Part shown: piece by piece, positions 33,958 through 42,511 of the stretch
Numbering within the stretch: the stretch's first letter is position 1
How the letters are laid out: each line of letters opens with the position of its first letter
DNA from: Bacteriovorax stolpii
GTDB lineage: Bacteria > Bdellovibrionota > Bacteriovoracia > Bacteriovoracales > Bacteriovoracaceae
DNA length: 64,000 nucleotides
Direction: 5' to 3'
NCBI GenBank assembly: GCA_945883845.1
Contig: CAMCYI010000002.1
Coordinates: 1 to 64,000 of the forward strand
Translations under genes and position numbers: made by a program
The notes under the pieces: model-generated
What the model was told of the DNA's origin: nothing
What the model saw: the letters and a program-made list of their open reading frames with translations, nothing else
Database searches by the model: none

Positions 33958-34850
33958 AGCAAATGGCCCCGGAAATGGTAACGACCCTCAGTCGTGAACC
34001 TCGTGAAGGGAAACTTAAAGATCTTTTTTCCAGCAAACAACCACCCGTCAAACGTCTAGGGATTGTTGTTTTTGAGACGATCATCCAGAATTCTTTTACC
34101 GGACTATCTACTGAAGACCGCGTTTATCTTTCTGATCAGGGAAAACAACTTTTAACTGAACAGCTTCTCTCGGTTTGGGAAGAGGCCTTTCCTATCCTCG
34201 ATTCTTCCATTGAATATGTCCCGACATCTAAAATTAAAAAATCAAAAGACTTTGATCAGTATGGAGCATCTGTTACTGATTACGTGATTGCAAAAAGATC
34301 AGTGCTCGCACCAGACGATGTTTTCTTTCTCGATAGCGGAAAGAAGATCAGTATGGTCGTCGCGCACAATCCCCGCGGGATGAGAGATGTTTCTTTCTTG
34401 CTGGTCCCTGCCACTGAACTTATGGCCGGCCCGAAATGGTCTGAGCACAACAAACACTTTATCAACGACATTGCGAAGAGTCTCAATCTTGATGCTGTGA
34501 TTATCATTCAAAGCACATTGAAGTGGACGCACATGGCGACCAATAAAAACTCCGGTGAAATCACTCCGGAAGAAACTCAGGTGGGAATTAAGTCATCTAT
34601 CTTGATTCCTCTCTCTCGCTACCATGAGCGTTTGAAAAATAGCGGTAATAACAATACTCCAAACCACACTCTTAGTTTCCGCACTTACGAATCAACTCTG
34701 AGATATCCGATCGATTTGTCTTTTGACAAAGAACAGGAATCTTTTGAAACTGCGTTGGCAAAAGTGATCAAACCTGCGCTTAAGAGCTATCGTGATCTCG
34801 CATTCATGACGATGGATCGCATGGCAGCTGACTTAAAGAAAACCCGTTAA
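33837..34850 (+). CDS. Lipoprotein of unknown function, 337 aa
   Basis: It starts at ATG 33837 with an AAAGGGA ribosome site. The signal peptide ends in a lipobox (FFFLSSCGFG, Cys13). Residues ~68-80 (VKRLGIVVFETII) and ~225-240 (LNLDAVIIIQSTLKW) are buried strands, suggesting an alpha/beta fold. No catalytic motif is recognised. It begins inside the methyltransferase gene and is fused to thrE by a TAATG overlap, so these genes are tightly packed and co-expressed. Confidence 0.75.
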   Translation: MLRIFVVFFFLSSCGFGTITKGGGKTYAYIQNEDYSAEQLKQMAPEMVTTLSREPREGKLKDLFSSKQPPVKRLGIVVFETIIQNSFTGLSTEDRVYLSDQGKQLLTEQLLSVWEEAFPILDSSIEYVPTSKIKKSKDFDQYGASVTDYVIAKRSVLAPDDVFFLDSGKKISMVVAHNPRGMRDVSFLLVPATELMAGPKWSEHNKHFINDIAKSLNLDAVIIIQSTLKWTHMATNKNSGEITPEETQVGIKSSILIPLSRYHERLKNSGNNNTPNHTLSFRTYESTLRYPIDLSFDKEQESFETALAKVIKPALKSYRDLAFMTMDRMAADLKKTR

Positions 34851-36061
34851 TGGAAAGACCTGAATTCATCCGCCGGGTAAAATTCATTCTTCGTTTTGGC
34901 CGTGCCCTCCATGCTGTTGGGGCCCCTGCTCACACGCTCGAAGGAACGATGCAGGACATGTGTCAGCTCTTCGGCATCAAGGGCAGCATCGTCTCACTTC
35001 CTACCGCTATTTTTTCTTCCTTCAGTTATGGAGACGAGGAAGTCACCAAGATCGAACGAGTTGATCCTATGGGTGTGAACCTGGGAAAACTTTCCAAGGT
35101 CGACGGAGTTGCTCGCGATGTTATTCAGGGAGCAATCACTTTTGAAGAAGGTTCAGACAGGCTTCACGATATTCTGAATTCTTCAGATCCCTATGGGAAA
35201 AGAATCCGCGTTTTGTTTTTCCTTTTCTCGACTGCGGGATTCATGATTCTCTTTGGGGGAACGTGGGGAGATTTTCTTGCGACCGTTATTGTAGGAGTCA
35301 TCATCGGATTGATTTCACTTCTTCGTCCTTATGGATTCATCAAGGAACTTTTTGAAACAATAGTTGCCTTCGTGGCCGCACTTTGTGCGTACCTTCTTCT
35401 GAAACTGATGCCAGGTTTAAATATCGGTGTTGTCATTCTTTCGAGTCTGATTATTTTTATGCCTGGGCTTTTCATCACGATTGCGATTTCTGAAATTGCG
35501 ACTCAGAATCTGACTTCCGGAACTTCACGCCTTGTGGGCGGTATTATGATTCTTCTCAAACTTACTTTCGGCGTATTTATCGGAAGTAAAATTGCGACCT
35601 GGTTTCATTACGCTCCTGTTCCTTATGAGTTTGATACCATCCCGGGTTGGGTTGCGTTTATCTCACTTCCCATTACGGCATTGATGTCGACGGTAAACTT
35701 CAAGGCCGAACGCTCTGACTGGAAGTGGATGACTCTCGCCGGAGTTTATGGTTATGGATGTTCAAAAATTGGTTCACACTATCTGGGCCCCGAGCTTGGA
35801 ATGTTTTTTGGTGGTGCCTGTGTAGGGGCCATGAGTAATATTTTTGCTCGTGTGATGAACAGGCCTTCGTCTATTTTTCAATTTCCAGGAATTATCCTTC
35901 TTGTGCCCGGGTCAGTTGGTTACCGCAGTATGAATTATCTTTTTGAAAAAGATCTCGTCGGTGGTCTCGACATGGGTTTCTCCATGATCACTCTCGTGAT
36001 GGCACTCGTTGTTGGGACTTTTCTCGGCAACACTTTGATTAAACCTCGCCAGAGTTTTTAG
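34850..36061 (+). CDS. ThrE-family threonine/serine exporter
   Basis: This 403-residue protein unites the two ThrE domains. The N-terminal soluble part (FGRALHAVGAPAHTLEGTM) is followed by about ten membrane segments in two blocks, such as MILFGGTWGDFLATVIVGVI and LGNTLIKP at the end. Such proteins export threonine, serine or related amino acids. Its start overlaps the lipoprotein stop (TAATG). No regulator is adjacent. Confidence 0.88.
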   Translation: MERPEFIRRVKFILRFGRALHAVGAPAHTLEGTMQDMCQLFGIKGSIVSLPTAIFSSFSYGDEEVTKIERVDPMGVNLGKLSKVDGVARDVIQGAITFEEGSDRLHDILNSSDPYGKRIRVLFFLFSTAGFMILFGGTWGDFLATVIVGVIIGLISLLRPYGFIKELFETIVAFVAALCAYLLLKLMPGLNIGVVILSSLIIFMPGLFITIAISEIATQNLTSGTSRLVGGIMILLKLTFGVFIGSKIATWFHYAPVPYEFDTIPGWVAFISLPITALMSTVNFKAERSDWKWMTLAGVYGYGCSKIGSHYLGPELGMFFGGACVGAMSNIFARVMNRPSSIFQFPGIILLVPGSVGYRSMNYLFEKDLVGGLDMGFSMITLVMALVVGTFLGNTLIKPRQSF

Positions 36062-36179
36062 GCCCTAATCCACACTGGTCCTATCCAGTAAAACCGTAAC
36101 AATTTTGCCGCCTTGAGTTGCTTCCATCTATAGGGGCATACTACCAGAGACACTCGTAGATATAACCAAGGACGGTTTA

Positions 36180-36890
36180 ATGACGAAGTTCAATCGCTCC
36201 AGCGCTCTTCTTTTTATCTTCTTGTTTTTTCTCAGTTGCAAAGGTGACGTTGATCAAAGTTGTCAGGAACAGACCGCTAGTTCCGCAACTCCCTCGGCTT
36301 CCTGTCAGGATCCATCGGGGCCTATTCCAGAAACTCCGGTTGATCCGGTCAATCCCGATCCACTTCCGGAGCCTGGGGTGGATGTCCCCGAAGAGGCCTC
36401 TCTGTTTGGGATTAAATCAGAGTTCACAAACTTTACAGCTGCAGACAAGGCCAAGGTAGAGAAAGCATTCTCCATCATTAAGTCTGTTATCAGGACTTCT
36501 GAATTCAGAGATAGAGTTTTAAATTTTTCTTATCAGGGTCAGAATAAGTTCGTTGGTAGCGAGCTTTCGCCGGAAGAAATTTATCAAGGCCTTATTGATG
36601 GAAGTGAAGCTCTGGTTCCTGGAGTTGATCATGAAATGGATCTCAATCTCGAGCTCTATTACAGTTCTTCTTCCACGGTAGGTTACACTTACGCCAATGT
36701 TCTGAAGATCTGGATGAATCGCAAATTCTTTGATGTTTATACGCCGTCAGAAGTCGCTGGGAACGTTTTTCATGAGTGGACGCATAAGCTTGGTCATGAA
36801 CACTCCAGCAGCTATTCAGTGGCGCGGGATTCTTCAGTTCCTTACGCTCTCGGATACATGATAGAAGAGTTAGGCAAAGAGTTTGAGTAA
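36180..36890 (+). CDS. Lipoprotein with metzincin-type HExxHxxGxxH motif
   Basis: This 236-residue lipoprotein has a lipobox at FFLSCKGD (Cys20) and a Pro-rich linker (residues ~45-72). The C-terminal domain contains HEWTHKLGHEH (His198, Glu199, His202, His208), the exact HExxHxxGxxH zinc pattern. A downstream Met-turn is possible (GYMIEEL) but not certain. It is probably an envelope-anchored zinc protease. It stands alone, with a sigma-54 promoter directly downstream for the next gene. Confidence 0.78.
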   Translation: MTKFNRSSALLFIFLFFLSCKGDVDQSCQEQTASSATPSASCQDPSGPIPETPVDPVNPDPLPEPGVDVPEEASLFGIKSEFTNFTAADKAKVEKAFSIIKSVIRTSEFRDRVLNFSYQGQNKFVGSELSPEEIYQGLIDGSEALVPGVDHEMDLNLELYYSSSSTVGYTYANVLKIWMNRKFFDVYTPSEVAGNVFHEWTHKLGHEHSSSYSVARDSSVPYALGYMIEELGKEFE

Positions 36891-36898
36891 TTTTCTAC

Positions 36899-36914
36899 TG
36901 GCACCATACCTGCA
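36899..36914 (+). promoter_or_regulatory. Sigma-54 (-24/-12) promoter
   Basis: TGGCACC-N4-CTGCA has GG (36900-36901) and GC (36912-36913) separated by exactly 10 bp, as required for RpoN promoters. It lies 31 bp before the start of a small acidic protein. A perfect 8-bp inverted repeat GCACTTAA/TTAAGTGC (36912-36932) begins at the -12 element and ends at the ribosome site, so it could be an operator or a mRNA hairpin. Confidence 0.7.
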
Positions 36915-36943
36915 CTTAAATGTGTTAAGTGCAGGAGGTACTT

Positions 36944-37204
36944 ATGGCCAATGCAAACAATGTATCAAAAAACAGTAATGATCAGTCCGGTAAGAAGTTT
37001 GACCGCGCTTACCAGAATTTAAAAAATGATTTTAAAAAAGTGGATCCGGATCAATCCGTAAGAGAAACTGAAGATGCATCTCTTCCTGATAAGGAATATG
37101 CCTTTGGTGAAGACAATACGGACCTCGAGGAATATCACGACGCTGACGATGAAGATCTCGAAGACATGTTTGGTAACGAAGATAACGAAGAAGATCTTCA
37201 GTAA
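36944..37204 (+). CDS. Small acidic protein of unknown function, 86 aa
   Basis: It has a strong AGGAGG ribosome site 5 bp before ATG 36944. The N-terminal half is Lys/Asn/Ser-rich. The C-terminal half is almost all Asp/Glu (EEYHDADDEDLEDMFGNE), so the protein is strongly acidic and probably disordered. No motif is recognised. Expression from a sigma-54 promoter suggests condition-dependent use; it may bind a basic partner. Confidence 0.72.
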   Translation: MANANNVSKNSNDQSGKKFDRAYQNLKNDFKKVDPDQSVRETEDASLPDKEYAFGEDNTDLEEYHDADDEDLEDMFGNEDNEEDLQ

Positions 37205-37360
37205 TTTTTCATTGAAGCCTGGTGTGCAGAATCTAAAGATTTGCTTTGCATAACCAGGCTTAATGTTGTCCAAAGCTTTATTCTCCCGCACAAAATATTG
37301 ATGTGATTCTCTCAAAAATACAGTTAACTCTCCTCAGGATTTTTTCTCAAGGAGAGATGA

Positions 37361-37846
37361 ATGAGATCGTACTTTTTAGTTTTGCTTTCTATCTTAGTTA
37401 TTACCAGTTGCGGTAAATCCGGCGGTGGATCAGGATCTTCCAACTCTAATAAACAGGAAGAACAGACCTGCTTTGATTCAACAGACTGTGAGGTAAATGC
37501 TCCAGGCGGTATTGATCTTCTCGAAAGTATGATTGACGTTAGTGTCACAGTGACAAGTAACGAAATCCTCTTCAGAGAATCAAAATCATCTAAAGTGCGT
37601 GGCCGCGCTATCGAATGTGAGACTTCAGTGAAAGGTGGCGACATCTATCGCTACAATCTCAATGGTGATGAACTCGAGCTGTTCATGGGTGCACGCAAGT
37701 ACACGATGGCACGCCTCAATCAGAGTTCAGGTATCAAAGGTGCATGGGCATGGAGAGGCTACGAAGCTAATCGTGTTTATGTCATCCGATCCGTCACGTT
37801 CATCGACAATACACGCATGATTATCAAAACTCATTGCGAGAATTAA
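37361..37846 (+). CDS. Small lipoprotein of unknown function, 161 aa
   Basis: It has a good ribosome site (CAAGGAGAG) and a lipobox (LVITSCGKS, Cys17). A Gly/Ser/Asn-rich linker is followed by a Cys-containing domain (CFDSTDCEV, ECETS, THCEN) likely to form disulfides. Beta strands such as VSVTVTSNEILF and RVYVIRSVTFI are visible. No family is recognised. A clean terminator follows. Confidence 0.72.
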   Translation: MRSYFLVLLSILVITSCGKSGGGSGSSNSNKQEEQTCFDSTDCEVNAPGGIDLLESMIDVSVTVTSNEILFRESKSSKVRGRAIECETSVKGGDIYRYNLNGDELELFMGARKYTMARLNQSSGIKGAWAWRGYEANRVYVIRSVTFIDNTRMIIKTHCEN

Positions 37847-37860
37847 GACCTGAGTTCAGA

Positions 37861-37885
37861 GGGCCTCTTCGGAGGCCCTTTTTTT
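37861..37885. terminator. Terminator between lipoprotein and RAYT
   Basis: A 7-bp GGGCCTC/GAGGCCC stem with a TTCG tetraloop is followed by seven T. It ends the lipoprotein transcript; the RAYT stop codon overlaps its T-run from the other side. Confidence 0.9.
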
Positions 37886-38486
37886 ATTCCATCGCGAGCT
37901 TCGCAAATGATCTCATGTTCCTCATGCTCACATCAAATTCAAATTTCCTGAGTCCGAGCCTTATCAGGTGATCATCTTCTGAAGTCAGTTTCTGATTCAG
38001 CCATCTGAGCTCGCCTTCCTGTCCACCGAAGCTCATCGCCAGAGAGGAGTGCAGAGGAAAGGGCACGGGCCGGAGAGTAGAGAAGGGATAGTCTTCTACG
38101 CGTTCGACAAGACCAGCACGTATGGGGTTCTGATAAATGTAGCGATACACCTGACGATAGTGAATGGAGTTTGAAATCAAGCTCCACTTATAGCGTCCTT
38201 TCCAGAGAACACTTCCCTTACTGACAGAGGTCGCTACGTTGCGAAGAAAATTCTGCATGACCTCATCGAGATTCTCCTGAGGAGTATGGCAAAGTAGATG
38301 GAAGTGATTATCCATCAATACAAATGCGTGAACAGACAGCGCGTGGATGCGTGAAACTTTCATGAGCTCCAGTACCATGAGTGGCCAGACTTCTGTGAGT
38401 GGCATGGGATAGGGCTCTCCGAACGTTGTTCTGTTGGTAACATGATAAGGAGCACAGGAAGATCTGATGAGTGCTGGTCTGGTCAT
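37884..38486 (-). CDS. REP-associated tyrosine transposase (RAYT, Y1 family)
   Basis: This 200-residue HUH nuclease has His61-Phe-His63 in LMDNHFHLLCHTP. Tyrosines sit in HYRQVYRYIYQNPIRAGLV (residues 109-127); the last region, ending NPIRAGLV, is typical of RAYT proteins that cut REP-type hairpins at single strands. It lacks insertion-sequence ends of its own. REP-like sequences and structured repeats lie immediately upstream (38503-38979), which fits the RAYT-REP partnership. It appears intact. Confidence 0.92.
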   Translation of the reverse strand: MTRPALIRSSCAPYHVTNRTTFGEPYPMPLTEVWPLMVLELMKVSRIHALSVHAFVLMDNHFHLLCHTPQENLDEVMQNFLRNVATSVSKGSVLWKGRYKWSLISNSIHYRQVYRYIYQNPIRAGLVERVEDYPFSTLRPVPFPLHSSLAMSFGGQEGELRWLNQKLTSEDDHLIRLGLRKFEFDVSMRNMRSFAKLAME

Positions 38487-38502
38487 AGGGCCCTCTGATT
38501 TT

Positions 38503-38539
38503 ACTTCCGCTGGCGGAAGTGACCCGCAACCTTTTCGAC
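38503..38539. repeat. REP-like element A: hairpin plus conserved flank
   Basis: A perfect palindrome ACTTCCGC-TG-GCGGAAGT (38503-38520) leads into GTGACCCGC, A/C, and CCTTTTCGAC (flank 38519-38539). It lies 17 bp upstream of the RAYT start codon. The flank recurs at 38813-38833 and the palindrome recurs with one change at 63442-63459, so this is a repeated, mobile-type sequence rather than a terminator. Confidence 0.8.
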
Positions 38540-38576
38540 CTTTGAGTCGGTGGGCGAATCTGATAAAATGTTAAAT

Positions 38577-38689
38577 GCGGGAGGGGTAGGATCGAGAATT
38601 AAACTCAGATCCTATGGTGCTACTACACCAAAGGGCTCAGAAAGAACGGTTAGCTGGAACAACGTTGAGCATGAGCTTGCCCCTCCCGC
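38577..38689 (+). ncRNA. Structured RNA-like element, copy A
   Basis: A 10-bp terminal stem (GCGGGAGGGG, 38577-38586, with CCCCTCCCGC, 38680-38689) encloses further stems. P2 is TAGGATC/GATCCTA extended by GAG/CTC (38587-38614). P3 is TGGTG/CACCA (38615-38630). A longer arm has GCTCA/TGAGC around AACG/CGTT (38635-38676). A promoter-like TTGAGT-N16-TAAAAT (38542-38569) would start transcription near 38577. The element lies 293 bp before copy B. Strand is inferred; the stems also form in the reverse orientation. No known RNA family was recognised. Confidence 0.6.
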
Positions 38690-38796
38690 TTTATTTCTTG
38701 CAAGAAAATAGGAAATTTATATTTCAATAACTCTTTGAAAATTCTCGAAGAATGCTGACTGCAGAAAAATAATTTCGTGAAAGAATAGAAATAATT

Positions 38797-38833
38797 ACTG
38801 CCGCCAACCGAAGTGACCCGCACCCTTTTCGAC
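38797..38833. repeat. REP-like element B, decayed hairpin with conserved flank
   Basis: The flank at 38813-38833 matches that of element A at 20 of 21 positions. The hairpin part (ACTGCC...CGAAGT) has lost pairing, suggesting an older, inactive copy. Confidence 0.7.
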
Positions 38834-38869
38834 ATTTAAATGAAATTGGATTTATGGTAGTTTTTGAAA

Positions 38870-38979
38870 GGGAAGGGTGAAGCCGAGGCATTGCCTCTGG
38901 CCTCAGGTGGTAACGGCACCAAGAGGGTCCACATGAGCATTGAAATGGTTGAACGTTGAGCGTGAGCATTCCCCTTCCC
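38870..38979 (+). ncRNA. Structured RNA-like element, copy B
   Basis: A terminal stem GGGAAGGG (38870-38877) with CCCTTCCC (38972-38979) holds P2 (GCC-GAGGC/GCCTC-T-GGC, 38882-38901) and P3 (GGTG/CACC, 38906-38920). The stems occupy the same places as in copy A but with different sequences, while a core (AACGTTGAGC, A or G, TGAGC) is nearly identical. Kept pairing with changed bases is evidence of a structured molecule. The copy A promoter-like sequence is less clear here. Confidence 0.6.
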
Positions 38980-39058
38980 AAATTCTCTCTTTGCAAAAAA
39001 TCCTGCAAATTAAAAAATCTGAAACAGCGGAATTCACTCCCAACATCACATAAAGCCC

Positions 39059-39091
39059 AAAAAAAAAGGCCCGCCGAAGCGAGCCTTTTTT
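39059..39091. terminator. Terminator downstream of fadA
   Basis: A 7-bp stem GGCCCGC/GCGAGCC (one G-T pair) with CGAA loop is flanked by nine A and six T, so it can act in both directions. It ends fadA on the reverse strand and separates it from the REP island. Confidence 0.85.
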
Positions 39092-39093
39092 GC

Positions 39094-40260
39094 TTAGTTC
39101 ATATTCTCCAAAACCGTGGCCACACCCTGACCCAACCCGATACACATCGTGGCCAGACCATAGCGCTTGTTATTGTCACGCAGCTGATGAGCAAGAGATC
39201 CCGTGATCCTAGCACCCGAACACCCAAGCGGATGTCCAAGAGCAATCGCACCACCATTGAGATTCACTTTCTTATCAACGTGATCAAGAAGACCCAGATC
39301 TTTCAAGACCGGAATCGATTGAGCTGCAAAAGCTTCATTCAATTCTGCGATATCAATCTGGTCCATTTTGATCCCAGCTTTCTCAAGTGCCTTGCGTGAA
39401 GAAGCGACAGGACCATAGCCCATGATCGAAGGCTCACAACCTGTAGATGCCATCGCTACGATACGAGCGAGTGGCTTGAGACCAAGTGCTTTTGCTTTCT
39501 CTTCACTCATCACGAGAACTGCTGAAGCTCCATCAGAGAGCGCAGAAGAATTCCCCGCTGTCACAGTTCCGTTCTTCGGATCAAACACCGCCGGAAGTTT
39601 GCCTAGAGTTTCCATCGACGTCTCAGGACGAATAACTTCATCGTAAGTCATCATACCCGGAACACCCAGTTCATCGTGACCAGGAGTTGCGACGATCTCA
39701 TTTTTAAAGCGGCCTTTCACCGAAGCCTCATAGGCCATTCTGTGCGAGCGTGCTGCAAATTCATCCTGCATCTGGCGAGTCACTCCATTCATGCGTCCGA
39801 GAAGTTCGGCCGTGAGACCCATAGAGCCTGCACCTTTCGATGTTGTTTGAGCGAGACGTGGATTGAAATCCACACCGTGATACATAGGAACGTGTCCCAT
39901 GTGCTCAACACCACCACAAAGATAAATATCACCTTCGCCAGACCAGATTCCCTGAACGGCCATGTGAATGGCCGTCATGGATGATCCACAAAGTCTGTTC
40001 ACAGTCTGCGCAGAAACAGTTTTAGGAATGTCCGTGAGGAGCTGTGCATTTCTTCCGATGTTATAACATTGCTCGAGTGTCTGTTGAACGCAGCCCCAGA
40101 TAATATCGGCGATTTCGCCAGAGTTCATGCTCGGGTTTCTTTTCAGGAGTTCGCCCATGAGATGAGCAGAAAGATCTTCAGCACGAACGTTCCGGTACAT
40201 TCCGGCCTTTGATTTTCCCATCGGGGTACGAACGGCATCAACGATTACGGCGTTTTTCAT
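39094..40260 (-). CDS. fadA: Acetyl-CoA acyltransferase, fatty-acid oxidation complex beta subunit
   Basis: This 388-residue thiolase performs the last step of beta-oxidation. Nucleophile Cys91 is in [15 protein letters not shown], conserved His in [16 protein letters not shown], and the second Cys in [12 protein letters not shown]. It lies 9 bp downstream of fadB in the usual fadBA order, so the two form the alpha2beta2 complex. It differs from the FadI-type thiolase at 16588. Confidence 0.95.
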   Translation of the reverse strand: MKNAVIVDAVRTPMGKSKAGMYRNVRAEDLSAHLMGELLKRNPSMNSGEIADIIWGCVQQTLEQCYNIGRNAQLLTDIPKTVSAQTVNRLCGSSMTAIHMAVQGIWSGEGDIYLCGGVEHMGHVPMYHGVDFNPRLAQTTSKGAGSMGLTAELLGRMNGVTRQMQDEFAARSHRMAYEASVKGRFKNEIVATPGHDELGVPGMMTYDEVIRPETSMETLGKLPAVFDPKNGTVTAGNSSALSDGASAVLVMSEEKAKALGLKPLARIVAMASTGCEPSIMGYGPVASSRKALEKAGIKMDQIDIAELNEAFAAQSIPVLKDLGLLDHVDKKVNLNGGAIALGHPLGCSGARITGSLAHQLRDNNKRYGLATMCIGLGQGVATVLENMN

Positions 40261-40269
40261 AACAACCTC

Positions 40270-42417
40270 TTAGTAGTAAGTTTTGTTTTCAGCTGCGAGA
40301 CCTTTCATGAACGGAGTGAACTCGTACATCGCACCGATCTCATGATATTTCTTCGAGGCCTCTTCAAGTTTTTTAAGTCCGATCGTGTCGGCGTATTTTA
40401 AAGTTCCTGCGCGGAATGGAGGGAATCCAAGACCGAGGAGAAGACCCATGTCGACTTCAACAGGGGATTCGACAATCTTGTCCTCAAGGCAGCGTGAGCT
40501 CTCGATGATCATCGGGATCATCATGCGCTCAACAATCTGCTCATCTGTGACTTCCACAGTTCTTTTCACCATCGGTTTGATGAGCTCGTAGACAGCAGGG
40601 TTCACTTTTTTCTGAGGCTTGCCTTTCTTATCAAGTTCGTACTCGTAGAAGCCGAGATTATTCTTCTGACCAAAGCGTTTGTTTTCATACATCGTCTCAA
40701 GAACGTTCTTCGACTTGTAGGCCATGCGATCAGGGAAAGCATCGGCCATGATTTTTGAAGCGTGAACACCGGTATCGATTCCGACGACATCGAGAAGGTA
40801 AGCTGGTCCCATCGGCCAGCCAAATTTTTCCATCACTTTATCAATCTTCTGGAAATCGACACCGTCTTCGATCAGGTGAACGAAGCCCTTGAAGTACGGG
40901 AAGAGAATGCGGTTCACGAGGAAGCCTGCGCAGTCATTCACGACGATCGGAGTTTTACCCATCTGGTTTGCGTAGTTCACGGCCGTAGCAATAGTTTCCG
41001 GTGATGATTTTGCTCCACGGATAATTTCCACGAGCGGCATGCGGTGAACCGGGTTGAAGAAGTGCATACCACAAAATTTTTCCGGACGGGCAAGGCCTTC
41101 AGCAAGTTTTGTGATCGAGATGGTTGAAGTGTTCGAAGCAAGAACGGCATCAGGACCGACAGCTTTCTCAACATCAAGAAGAACAGATTTCTTAACTTTT
41201 TCATTTTCAACAACAGCTTCAACGACAAAGTTTGTCGCACCAAAGTCAGCGTAAGAGAGTGTCGGTGTAATTTGAGAAATGACTTTAGCCATTCTTTCAG
41301 AAGTCATCTTTTTACGTTCAACTTCTTTGTTCAGAAGTTTAGAAGCTTCGTTCATCCCAAGATCGAGCTGCTCGTGCTTGATATCTTTCATGAGAACCGG
41401 AACACCAGTAGAAGCGGACTGGTATGCAATCCCGCCGCCCATGATTCCCGCTCCTAGAACAGCACCAAATGTTGTTGGCTTCGTATCTTTGGTCATCTTC
41501 TTTGAAACTTTTTTCAGATACTGATCACCGAGGAAAACCTGAGTGAGGCATTCAGCAGTTTTCGTCTGGCCCATGGCCGCGAAACCTTCGTGCTCGAAAA
41601 TCAAAGCAGCGTCGCGATCGAGGCGTGCACCTTTCTGCATGACTTCAACAGCGCGAACCGGAGCAGGGTAGTTAGGTCCCGCCATACCGGCAACGAAAGC
41701 TTTTGATCCATCGAAGGTCATGGCCGATTCAATCTTATCGAGTTTGAGTGGTGATTTTTTCTGAGAGACACGTGCTTTCCAGTCGAGCTCGCCTTTGATC
41801 GCGCGCTCAAGAAGTTTGAGTCCGGCCTCTTCGAGTTTTGCATCTTCAACAATCCCGTCGATAGCGCCAAACTTGATGGCTTCTTCGGCCTTGTAATGTT
41901 TAGCACCTGTGATCCATTCAATCGCGTGATCTGCACCGATCAGGCGTGGAAGACGAACGGTCCCGCCCCAACCCGGAATAATTCCGAGTTTTGTTTCTGG
42001 CAATCCCATCGCAGCTTTCGGAGTCGCAAGACGGTAATCCATCGTGAGAGCAATCTCACAACCACCACCGAGAGCGAAACCATTGACGAGTGCAACTTTC
42101 GGATAAGGAAGATCTTCATAGCCATTAAATATTTTATTGATACCAGCTATCCACGTTTTCATTTCTTCTTCAGTCTTCTTGAAGTGACCGAGAAATTCCG
42201 TAACGTCAGCTCCGAACACAAATCCTGAAGCCTTACCAGAAGTGAAGAGAAGTCCTTTCGTTGAAGTTTCCTTACGTATCACTTCCAGCATTTCACCGAG
42301 CTCTTTCAATGCGAGAGCATTGAAGACGTTCGTCGAAGCATCTTTGATGTCGAAAACGACTTTCAGAATATCATTGGGCAATTTTTCCAGGCGAAAGGCC
42401 TGGCCTTGGTATGACAT
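40270..42417 (-). CDS. fadB: Fatty-acid oxidation complex alpha subunit
   Basis: This 715-residue multifunctional protein has an N-terminal enoyl-CoA hydratase/isomerase domain ([46 protein letters not shown]). A 3-hydroxyacyl-CoA dehydrogenase follows ([22 protein letters not shown] site, [18 protein letters not shown]). It performs hydration and oxidation steps and channels product to FadA. The start has AAGGAG within 8 bp. No copy of the TetR operator was seen upstream. Confidence 0.96.
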   Translation of the reverse strand: MSYQGQAFRLEKLPNDILKVVFDIKDASTNVFNALALKELGEMLEVIRKETSTKGLLFTSGKASGFVFGADVTEFLGHFKKTEEEMKTWIAGINKIFNGYEDLPYPKVALVNGFALGGGCEIALTMDYRLATPKAAMGLPETKLGIIPGWGGTVRLPRLIGADHAIEWITGAKHYKAEEAIKFGAIDGIVEDAKLEEAGLKLLERAIKGELDWKARVSQKKSPLKLDKIESAMTFDGSKAFVAGMAGPNYPAPVRAVEVMQKGARLDRDAALIFEHEGFAAMGQTKTAECLTQVFLGDQYLKKVSKKMTKDTKPTTFGAVLGAGIMGGGIAYQSASTGVPVLMKDIKHEQLDLGMNEASKLLNKEVERKKMTSERMAKVISQITPTLSYADFGATNFVVEAVVENEKVKKSVLLDVEKAVGPDAVLASNTSTISITKLAEGLARPEKFCGMHFFNPVHRMPLVEIIRGAKSSPETIATAVNYANQMGKTPIVVNDCAGFLVNRILFPYFKGFVHLIEDGVDFQKIDKVMEKFGWPMGPAYLLDVVGIDTGVHASKIMADAFPDRMAYKSKNVLETMYENKRFGQKNNLGFYEYELDKKGKPQKKVNPAVYELIKPMVKRTVEVTDEQIVERMMIPMIIESSRCLEDKIVESPVEVDMGLLLGLGFPPFRAGTLKYADTIGLKKLEEASKKYHEIGAMYEFTPFMKGLAAENKTYY

Positions 42418-42511
42418 AGGAGTCTCCTTGGGGAATGAAATGAAAACATTGTACCCAAGGGCGAGAATTTAATCTAATGAATTGGAGCCTGACTAAAATG
42501 CGCGGAAAAGC

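Noticed and set aside
38577..38979. CRISPR-like or OMEGA-RNA interpretation of the tandem elements
   Set aside because: Only two long, diverged copies with no short uniform repeats or spacers, and no cas, IscB or TnpB gene nearby; the neighbour is a RAYT.
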